NCBI GenBank assembly: GCA_015065395.1 | Contig: SVQJ01000108.1 | Location: 1 to 6,187, forward strand | Direction of reading: 5' to 3' | Length of the DNA: 6,187 bases | DNA from: Oscillospiraceae bacterium | GTDB taxonomy: Bacteria > Bacillota > Clostridia > Oscillospirales > CAG-272 | Part shown: in pieces, positions 1 through 5,080 of the stretch | Layout of the letters: each line of letters begins with the position of its first letter | How positions within the stretch are numbered: the stretch's first letter is position 1 | The notes under the pieces: model-generated | Database searches by the model: none | Told to the model about the DNA's origin: nothing | Seen by the model: the letters and a program-made list of their open reading frames with translations, nothing else | Translations under genes and position numbers: made by a program

Positions 1-36
1 GTAAGAGATGTTACTTGCTCTCTTTAACTTGCCTAT

Positions 37-56
37 AGGGCGGTCTGCGCCTTTTT
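37..56 (+). terminator. Possible weak intrinsic terminator near the left edge
   Basis: A short stem, AGGGCG (37-42) with CGCCTT (48-53) including one G-T pair, closes a 5-base loop and runs into a T run (52-56). The stem is short, so on its own it would be a modest terminator. It lies just before a second, better hairpin at 67-93. Both read best on the + strand, so they probably close a transcript that starts left of the window. The 36 bases before it hold no reading frame or RNA that I recognise. Confidence 0.4.
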
Positions 57-66
57 CGACAGCCTG

Positions 67-93
67 AAAGGAGCCGATTTGCGGCTCCTTTTT
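67..93 (+). terminator. Intrinsic terminator, best on + strand, also 3' of malQ
   Basis: A perfect 10-bp stem, AAAGGAGCCG (67-76) with CGGCTCCTTT (82-91), has the 5-base loop ATTTG and a T run at 89-93 on the + strand. In the - direction the same hairpin follows the malQ stop codon (95-97) almost directly, but only TTT and then CAGG follow it, so it would terminate malQ less efficiently. The simplest reading is a shared, bidirectional terminator between malQ and a convergent + strand gene or RNA lying left of the window. Confidence 0.8.
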
Positions 94-94
94 C

Positions 95-1531
95 TTACTT
101 CATTCTCGAATAAAGTCTGTTCCAGTGAATGAATTTCTCCTTATATATGGTGTTTATCTGTTGCTTAGTGACTCGGTATGACCAGTTTCCTTCAGCGATA
201 CCGGGCTTGTTTATTCTTGTATCGCGACCGTAGAGAAGAAGGTCCTGAACGGGAAGCATCAGCAAACCTGCGTGGCTTTGGAACATTGTGCGAAGAAGGT
301 GATTATAGCTGTCGTCAAGATGCTCTCCCCCGAAACCGCAATAATCAAAGACACGTCTTCTTGTTCCGGGATCAAGCTCCCAGACATAACCCAAAAGGGT
401 ATTGTTGTCGTGGGTGCCTGTGTATGCAACGGAGTTGTTGATATAATTATGAGGCATGTGGGGTGAATCTGCACTGTCAAGAAATCCGAACTGCAAGACT
501 CTCATTCCGGGGAAGCCGGAGTCTTCAACCAGCTGTATAACCTGTGGAGTTATGTCTCCAAGATCTTCAGCGATGATCAGCTTGCCGTCGCAAAGAGGCT
601 TTATTGCGCTTATAAGATCCATTCCGGGGCCTTTGATCCATTTGCCGTTTTTGGCAGTTGTTTCATTTGCGGGAATGCTGTAATATGATTCAAAGCCGCG
701 GAAATGATCGATGCGAACTCCGTCAAAAAGCTCCAGCATAAAGCTCATTCGATCCTTCCACCAGGAAAAACCGTCATTTTTCATTTTATCCCAGTCGTAA
801 AGAGGATTTCCCCACAGCTGACCGTCTGCGGAAAAATAGTCCGGCGGAACGCCTGCAACATTAGAAGGATTTTTTCTTTCATCAAGCTGGAATTGTTCAG
901 GGGATGCCCAAACATCGGCGCTGTCCCATGCTACATATATGGGGATATCTCCGATAATGCTGATTCCTTTTTTGTTAGCATATTCTTTGACGGCTATCCA
1001 CTGTGTGTACGCAATGAACTGTGAAAAACGCCACATCTTAAGCGTTATTGGATCGGGGGTATCAATAGTCCATTCGTTCCAGGGCAGATCATTGTTAGCA
1101 GCCTTCAGAGCCATGTATTTGCAGAAATTATCTGTATACTTATGGCATTTCATGAATTCGTCGATTACTTCAGTATTCTTCATCCTGTCAGCGGCTTTGG
1201 AGAGCAGTGCCAGTCGTTCGTTGCCAAGCCTCTCAAATTCGCAGGCATAAGGAGTATTCTGCTTTGCCAAAGACAGCTCATCCTTTGTTATAAGTCCTGC
1301 TTTACAAAGAAGAGGAAGGTCTATAAAATATGGGTTAATGCTGAATGCACTGAATGATTTATAGGGCGAATTAGCTTCATCCGGCAGGCAGAAGGGGAGG
1401 GTCTGCCAATAGGAGAAGCCACATTCCGCGAGAAAATCAACCCATTCGCAGGCGTTTTCGCCAAAGGAGCCTTCAGAATAGTCTCCCCAGAGGGAGGAGA
1501 TGTGCATCAGCACACCGCTTGCACGTTTCAT
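95..1531 (-). CDS. malQ: 4-alpha-glucanotransferase (amylomaltase, GH77)
   Basis: The enzyme moves 1,4-alpha-glucan segments between glucan chains or to glucose, in cytoplasmic maltodextrin and glycogen metabolism. The protein has 478 residues, close to the usual ~500 for bacterial forms without extra N-terminal domains. GH77 landmarks are clear: GDIPIYVAWDSADVWA (194-209), GVPPDYFS (227-234) and QLWGNPLYDW (238-247). The three catalytic acids are expected at D275 in RIDHFRGF (nucleophile), E322 in IIAEDLG (acid/base) and D375 in YTGTHDNNT (transition-state stabiliser). All are intact. The frame is open up to 1684, but I place the start at the ATG at 1531: MKRASGVLMHISSLWG is the conserved family N-terminus, and the upstream frame would cross a terminator, a promoter and the end of the MATE gene. 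A GGAA lies about 9 bases before the ATG, a weak ribosome site. The gene has its own promoter (1569-1597) and no glycogen phosphorylase or maltose transporter beside it. Confidence 0.96.
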   Translation of the reverse strand: MKRASGVLMHISSLWGDYSEGSFGENACEWVDFLAECGFSYWQTLPFCLPDEANSPYKSFSAFSINPYFIDLPLLCKAGLITKDELSLAKQNTPYACEFERLGNERLALLSKAADRMKNTEVIDEFMKCHKYTDNFCKYMALKAANNDLPWNEWTIDTPDPITLKMWRFSQFIAYTQWIAVKEYANKKGISIIGDIPIYVAWDSADVWASPEQFQLDERKNPSNVAGVPPDYFSADGQLWGNPLYDWDKMKNDGFSWWKDRMSFMLELFDGVRIDHFRGFESYYSIPANETTAKNGKWIKGPGMDLISAIKPLCDGKLIIAEDLGDITPQVIQLVEDSGFPGMRVLQFGFLDSADSPHMPHNYINNSVAYTGTHDNNTLLGYVWELDPGTRRRVFDYCGFGGEHLDDSYNHLLRTMFQSHAGLLMLPVQDLLLYGRDTRINKPGIAEGNWSYRVTKQQINTIYKEKFIHWNRLYSRMK

Positions 1532-1568
1532 ATTAATTTCCAAACCTTTGCTTTGATTTATTTCTATT

Positions 1569-1597
1569 ATTATATCAAAAACCCGGCAGATATTCAA
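1569..1597 (-). promoter_or_regulatory. malQ promoter (sigma-A type)
   Basis: Reading on the - strand, TTGAAT (1597-1592) and a perfect TATAAT (1574-1569) are separated by exactly 17 bases. Transcription would start near 1560-1563, about 30 bases before the malQ ATG at 1531. The -35 hexamer lies in the loop of the MATE terminator hairpin and the spacer includes one terminator arm. No experimental start is available; the call rests on hexamer match, spacing and position. Confidence 0.78.
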
Positions 1598-1613
1598 TAA
1601 TTCTGCCGAGTTT
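1577..1613 (-). terminator. Intrinsic terminator of the MATE transporter gene
   Basis: On the - strand, AAACTCGGCAGA (1613-1602) pairs with TCTGCCGGGTTT (1590-1579) over 12 bp with one G-T wobble, around an 11-base A/T-rich loop (1601-1591). A T run (1581-1577) follows. It begins about 28 bases past the stop codon of the MATE gene (1641-1643). It overlaps the promoter of malQ, the next gene on the same strand. Confidence 0.88.
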
Positions 1614-1640
1614 ATTTTGTTATTTATAAGTTTTTCGGCT

Positions 1641-3062
1641 TCAGCTTTTTTTAGTGGCATGAGCCTTGAGCTTTTCAAGTGCAAGCTGTCCCTCAGGGGT
1701 TACCGGTCTTATCCAGCTGCCTGAGAGATAATAATACAGGCAAAGAACTGTTTTTGGGATATCTTCGGAAAGATACATGCAAAGGAAAAGAATGGGGAAG
1801 GGTACTTCAAAGTGTGCAAGGATTGCTGTGAGGGGAATTGAGATCAACCACAAGGATGAAACATCGCATATCATACCGGTTTTCGGATCTCCGCCCGGTC
1901 GGAATATACCAACGATCGTAAGGTATGGAATATTTCGGAGAGGCATATCCAAAGCATAGATCAGCATACATGTGAGCGCGGCGGTGATGGCCGTTTTTGA
2001 GTAACCGCCGTCCATGGTAAAGAGATTGACAACCGGGTGTCTGAGAAGTATAATTACAGTCGCCGTAAGAATGCTGAAGATAGGCATTATCAACATAAAG
2101 CGGTCTGTGTCCTGATTGGCTTTTATGATATCTCCCTTGCCGATGGATTTTCCTACAATAATGCTGCAGGCATTGCATAGACCGACGATGAAAACAAAGG
2201 AGAGGTTTTCGACGGTACGCAGTATGGTCACGCCTGCATAATTGTCCACTCCGGTATTTGACAGAATGATGTTCAGAGCGGCTGTTCCCAGCGCGAACAT
2301 TCCTTCGTTCAGTATTGCAGGAGTGGTTTTTTTTGCAAAAGAAGAAAATTGAACCTTTGTAAAGGAAAACATTTTTTTGATGGAAACATAAACTATGTTT
2401 TTCCTAATAAGGCAAATAATAAGCAAAACACAGAATGTCAGCCAGCATGAAATTGCCGTTGCAACAGCAGCTCCTGCCGCATTCATTTTGGGAAGGGCGA
2501 ATTTTCCGAAGATAAGGCCGTAGTTTAAGATAGCATTGATCGCGGCATTGAAAATTGAGAGATACATGGGAAGCTTTACGTTTTCAGTGGATCTTAATAC
2601 AGTGTAAAGCACGAAAGAAAGCGCGAAGGCGGGATAGGACAGAGAAGCGTATTTTAGATAAGATGCGCCGATTTGTACTACCTCTGGGTTTTTATTGAAT
2701 ATTCGTAATATTTCATCGGGAAAGATGACACCTGCCAAGCAGAACAGAGTGCCGAGACACAGACCTATTGCCAACGCCATGCCCTGAGTATGATGAATGG
2801 ATCTTTTGTCCTTAACGCCCCAGTATTGTGCAACGAAAAGTCCTGTGCCTGATGCAAGACCGAAAATAAGAATATTGAATACCCATGTGAATTGTCCTGC
2901 CATGCCGACTGCGGAGAGTGCAGTGCCGCCGAGACGCGCCACCATAAATGTGTCAATAAGGGAGAAAGAGGCGGCCATGAGATTTTGAAGGGCGATAGGC
3001 AATGCAAGAGGTATTGCGGTCTTCCAGAAGGATCTGTCAAAAAAAATAGTTTTGAAATTCAT
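1641..3062 (-). CDS. MATE-family multidrug/small-molecule efflux transporter
   Basis: This is a 473-residue integral membrane protein of the MATE (MatE, NorM/DinF-like) family, expected to have 12 membrane helices in two homologous halves. Such pumps export cationic drugs or metabolites using a sodium or proton gradient. Visible family signatures in the first half are FGLASGTGLFVAQYWG (67-82), LRSTENVKLPM (156-166) and LNYGLIFGKFALPKMNAAGA (179-198). The second half has ACSIIVGKSIGKGD (298-311) and GIFRPGGDPKTG (385-396). A basic, Lys-rich loop (about 220-245) separates the halves and the tail is short and cytoplasmic. The start at 3062 is preceded by GGTGAT at suitable spacing and gives a typical N-terminus (FFDRSFWKTAIPLALP). 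TATACT at 3111-3106 could be its -10 box, but I see no convincing -35. The gene stands alone between the rplS terminator and its own terminator. The substrate cannot be read from sequence. Confidence 0.94.
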   Translation of the reverse strand: MNFKTIFFDRSFWKTAIPLALPIALQNLMAASFSLIDTFMVARLGGTALSAVGMAGQFTWVFNILIFGLASGTGLFVAQYWGVKDKRSIHHTQGMALAIGLCLGTLFCLAGVIFPDEILRIFNKNPEVVQIGASYLKYASLSYPAFALSFVLYTVLRSTENVKLPMYLSIFNAAINAILNYGLIFGKFALPKMNAAGAAVATAISCWLTFCVLLIICLIRKNIVYVSIKKMFSFTKVQFSSFAKKTTPAILNEGMFALGTAALNIILSNTGVDNYAGVTILRTVENLSFVFIVGLCNACSIIVGKSIGKGDIIKANQDTDRFMLIMPIFSILTATVIILLRHPVVNLFTMDGGYSKTAITAALTCMLIYALDMPLRNIPYLTIVGIFRPGGDPKTGMICDVSSLWLISIPLTAILAHFEVPFPILFLCMYLSEDIPKTVLCLYYYLSGSWIRPVTPEGQLALEKLKAHATKKS

Positions 3063-3122
3063 TATATCACCAAGTTGCTTTTTTAATAACGGAGATCATC
3101 TTAATAGTATACAGTATTTAAC

Positions 3123-3153
3123 AAAAAATCTCTTCCCGGAGGAAGAGATTTTT
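3123..3153 (-). terminator. Strong intrinsic terminator of rplS
   Basis: The two arms AAAAATCTCTTCC (3124-3136) and GGAAGAGATTTTT (3141-3153) pair perfectly over 13 bp around a 4-base loop (TCCG on the - strand). A run of six T on the - strand (3128-3123) completes a classical intrinsic terminator, which starts 5 bases beyond the rplS stop codon (3159-3161). The hairpin is symmetrical, so it could also stop + strand transcription. It insulates the highly expressed ribosomal gene from the MATE gene downstream. Confidence 0.93.
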
Positions 3154-3158
3154 CTGTC

Positions 3159-3503
3159 TTACTGAACAAGCTCTTTAACCTTAGCTGCCTTACCTACTCT
3201 GTCACGGAGATAGTAGAGCTTAGCACGTCTAACCTTACCGAGACGTACGATCTCTACCTTAGCAACGTGGGGGGAGTGGAGGGGAAAGGTCTTCTCAACG
3301 CCGCAGCCATAAGCTACTCTGCGGACTGTGAAGGTCTCGGAGATACCGCCGCCGTGGCGTGCGATAACGGTGCCCTCGAAGATCTGAATTCTTTCTCTTG
3401 TACCCTCGCGGATAAGATTGTGAACCTTGACGGTATCACCAACATTGAACTGAGGAGCATCAGCTCTCAGCTGCTCGCTTGCAAAAGCTTCAAGTTTTGT
3501 CAT
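3159..3503 (-). CDS. rplS: 50S ribosomal protein L19
   Basis: L19 (bL19) is a small basic large-subunit protein at the interface with the 30S subunit. The 114-residue product has the full family pattern: FNVGDTVKVHNLIREGTRER (19-38), IQIFEGTVIARHGGG (39-53), ETFTVRRVAYGCGVEKTFPL (56-75), HSPHVAKVEIVRLGKVRRAK (76-95) and LYYLRDRVGKAAKVKE (96-111). Its length is normal for the family. The start at 3503 has a strong ribosome site, AAGGAG, 9 bases before the ATG. In many Firmicutes rplS lies just after rpsP, rimM and trmD. Here it stands alone, with its own promoter, leader and terminator, and the next gene upstream is divergent. Nothing suggests a defect. Confidence 0.98.
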   Translation of the reverse strand: MTKLEAFASEQLRADAPQFNVGDTVKVHNLIREGTRERIQIFEGTVIARHGGGISETFTVRRVAYGCGVEKTFPLHSPHVAKVEIVRLGKVRRAKLYYLRDRVGKAAKVKELVQ

Positions 3504-3586
3504 TTTTGACTTCTCCTTTTTCTTTTGATTCGAGAACGTTCGTACGGAGCCGCATTGGACCGTTCCGGCGGACTGTGCCGCATACG
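3504..3586 (-). ncRNA. Structured 5' leader of rplS, candidate L19 autoregulatory element
   Basis: The roughly 80-base untranslated leader can fold by eye into a compact three-way junction. P1 is GTA (3585-3583) with TAC (3544-3542), extendable to TTCGTA (3588-3583) with TACGAA (3544-3539) if transcription starts a few bases earlier. P2 is GCGG (3581-3578) with CCGC (3571-3568) around CACAGT. P3 is CGGA (3567-3564) with TCCG (3548-3545). The helices abut with one unpaired base between P1 and P2. An A-rich single strand and the AAGGAG ribosome site follow. A short L19 leader motif is known upstream of rplS in low-GC Gram-positives, thought to let L19 repress its own synthesis. I have not matched this sequence to that family model, so identity is inferred from position and shape. 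Confidence 0.5.
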
Positions 3587-3592
3587 AATGGG

Positions 3593-3621
3593 ATTATAAC
3601 ATATCGGGAGTGAGATTGCAA
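3593..3621 (-). promoter_or_regulatory. rplS promoter with extended -10
   Basis: On the - strand, TTGCAA (3621-3616) and a perfect TATAAT (3598-3593) are 17 bases apart, and TGT directly before the -10 box gives the extended TGn motif. Transcription should begin near 3585-3587. The combination of consensus -10, extended -10, good spacing and upstream A-tracts fits a strong constitutive or growth-rate-controlled ribosomal protein promoter. Confidence 0.88.
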
Positions 3622-3625
3622 TAGC

Positions 3626-3646
3626 TTTTTCAATATTTTTTCAATA
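3626..3646 (-). promoter_or_regulatory. UP-element-like A/T repeats upstream of the rplS promoter
   Basis: The 10-mer TATTGAAAAA occurs twice on the - strand (3646-3637 and 3635-3626), offset by 11 bases, about one helical turn. It starts 5 bases upstream of the rplS -35 box. Phased A-tracts at this position are where the alpha subunit C-terminal domain of RNA polymerase binds UP elements. The role is inferred from position and composition. Confidence 0.5.
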
Positions 3647-3664
3647 AATTTTGGCAAAAATCCA

Positions 3665-3693
3665 TTGAAAGAAATCTTTTACTGTGATAATAT
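3665..3693 (+). promoter_or_regulatory. Promoter of the alpha-L-fucosidase gene
   Basis: TTGAAA (3665-3670) is followed after 17 bases by TAATAT (3688-3693), with TGA just upstream giving an extended -10. Overlapping alternatives GATAAT (3686-3691) and TATAAT (3691-3696) make the exact -10 uncertain. Transcription would start near 3700, leaving a leader of about 40 bases before the ATG at 3740. It diverges from the rplS promoter, with about 45 bases between the two -35 boxes. I see no convincing operator or catabolite-response site. Confidence 0.6.
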
Positions 3694-3739
3694 AATTTTA
3701 ACATTTATACTTGCGATTTGCAACAGATTGGAGAAATTT

Positions 3740-4978
3740 ATGGCAATACCAGTACCTGAAAAACGAATAGCTGATTTTGAAAAAATGGGTCTTGGTCTCT
3801 TTATTCATTTCGGGATGTATTCACAGCTTGGATGCGGTGAATGGATCATGAATATCGCTGATATGTCAGTTGAGGAGTATTCTCCTCTGAAGGATACATT
3901 CACGCCAAAGGATTTTGATGCAAAGAAGATTGTAGAGATCGCCAAAGCTGCCGGAATGAAATATATCAATATCACTACCAAGCATCACGATGGATTTGCT
4001 CTTTATGATTCCATGGATCTTAACGGTGGTTATGATACCGTGCATACTGCTTGCGGAAGGGATCTTATAAGAGAACTTGTTGATGCGTGTAATGAGGGCG
4101 GAATAATGCCTGTATTTTATCATGCAACCCTTGATTGGTATCAGGATTCCTTCAAGGATGATTTTCCTGCTTTCCTTGACTATCTTAACAAAAGTGTTGA
4201 GCTTCTTTGCACCCGTTACGGCAAGATCGGCGGCTTGTGGTTTGACGGTAACTGGTCCCGTCCTCTCACAGACTGGGATGAGGATACTCTGTATGGGATA
4301 ATAAGAAAGCATCAGCCCGATGCGCTTATCATCAATAACACAGGTCTTGATGCCCGCGGTCATGCAGGGCATCCTGAGATAGACAGCGTAACGTTTGAGC
4401 AGGGAAGACCCGATCCCATGAACCGAGAGGGAATGCCCAAGTATTTAGCCGCCGAAATGTGTCAGACAATGAACGACCATTGGGGATACGGTAAAGCGGA
4501 CTTTAATTATAAGAGCCTTCCTGAGCTTATAGAGACCCTTTGCGCTTGCCGTAAGGTCGGTGCAAATTTCCTTTTGAATGTTGGTCCCGACGGTAACGGA
4601 AATATCATTCCCATGCAGGAGATCATGCTTCGCCAGCTCGGAGAGTGGATCAGAATCTGTGGACAGAGCATTTATGATGGCAGACCGTCTGACATAAAGG
4701 GTGAATTCAAGAATTTTGCGCTTGAGGCGGACGGCAAAGCATATCTTTATATCCACGATCTTGCCATACTCGGAAACGCGCACGTAACTGTTGAGGGCGG
4801 CGGTGTAGGTTTCAAGCATTTCTCCAATATAAAGAGAAAGGTGAAGAGCGCCAAATGGACCGATAATGGTGAAGAGCTTGATTTCGTCCAGCACGGCGAG
4901 CATCTTTGGGTGAATGCCACAGGCTTCCCTTACGGATGTCAATATGTTGTCCGCGTTATTGAGGTTGAATTCGATTAA
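3740..4978 (+). CDS. Alpha-L-fucosidase (GH29), probably cytoplasmic
   Basis: The product is a 412-residue retaining glycosidase that would release L-fucose from fucosylated oligosaccharides. GH29 features are an N-terminal TIM barrel with GLFIHFGMYSQLG (19-31), the ITTKHHDGFALYDS segment (78-91), and GGLWFDGNW (164-172), whose D169 is the expected nucleophile. Next come CQTMNDHWGYGK (241-252) and NFLLNVGPDGNGNI (276-289), then a C-terminal beta domain (about 320-412). The acid/base is less certain: E220 (VTFEQGRP) or E239 (AAEMCQ). I start at the ATG at 3740 because GGAGA lies just before it and MAIPVPEKRIADFEKMGLGL is a family-like N-terminus. A TTG start at 3665 would place the promoter inside the gene. 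There is no signal peptide, so it should act on imported oligosaccharides. A terminator follows at 5014-5055. No fucose catabolism genes (fucI, fucK, fucA) are adjacent. Confidence 0.93.
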   Translation: MAIPVPEKRIADFEKMGLGLFIHFGMYSQLGCGEWIMNIADMSVEEYSPLKDTFTPKDFDAKKIVEIAKAAGMKYINITTKHHDGFALYDSMDLNGGYDTVHTACGRDLIRELVDACNEGGIMPVFYHATLDWYQDSFKDDFPAFLDYLNKSVELLCTRYGKIGGLWFDGNWSRPLTDWDEDTLYGIIRKHQPDALIINNTGLDARGHAGHPEIDSVTFEQGRPDPMNREGMPKYLAAEMCQTMNDHWGYGKADFNYKSLPELIETLCACRKVGANFLLNVGPDGNGNIIPMQEIMLRQLGEWIRICGQSIYDGRPSDIKGEFKNFALEADGKAYLYIHDLAILGNAHVTVEGGGVGFKHFSNIKRKVKSAKWTDNGEELDFVQHGEHLWVNATGFPYGCQYVVRVIEVEFD

Positions 4979-5013
4979 TGCAGATATCAGTTTGTAAAAC
5001 GGTATAAATATAT

Positions 5014-5055
5014 AAGAGAGAGCTTTATGACTGTGTCAATAAAGCTCTCTCTTTT
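5014..5055 (+). terminator. Intrinsic terminator between convergent genes
   Basis: AAGAGAGAGCTTTAT (5014-5028) pairs perfectly with ATAAAGCTCTCTCTT (5039-5053) over 15 bp. The 10-base loop can itself extend the stem with TGAC/GTCA by bulging one A. On the + strand TTTT (5052-5055) ends it, about 35 bases past the fucosidase stop. On the - strand it follows the dockerin-protein stop (5081-5083), but the tail is TTATATATTTATA rather than a clean T run, so termination there may be weaker. It most likely serves both genes. Confidence 0.86.
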
Positions 5056-5080
5056 CAGCTATATTGTTAAAAAATTAGGA

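Noticed and set aside
1532..1684. N-terminal extension of the malQ frame (51 extra codons)
   Set aside because: It overlaps the last codons of the MATE gene, a terminator hairpin and the malQ promoter, and its residues do not resemble a GH77 N-terminus.
1807..2178. 123-codon frame within the MATE gene on the same strand
   Set aside because: It is an out-of-frame shadow of the transporter with no family signature.
3062..3120. Riboswitch in front of the MATE gene (some MATE genes carry guanidine or other riboswitches)
   Set aside because: Only about 60 bases separate the start codon from the rplS terminator, and I see no stable paired elements there.
3532..3544. GAACGTTC palindrome near the rplS leader as a LexA/SOS box
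   Set aside because: The Gram-positive SOS box needs four bases between GAAC and GTTC; here there are none, and an SOS role for rplS is not expected.
3866..4372. 168-codon open frame antisense to the fucosidase gene
   Set aside because: It lies wholly inside a strongly recognised gene, resembles no family and has no credible ribosome site. The same holds for the 165-codon frame at 4445-4942.
5014..5055. Long inverted repeat as an insertion-sequence end or MITE
   Set aside because: It is a single hairpin with a T run between two convergent genes, without target duplications or a second copy. A bidirectional terminator explains it.
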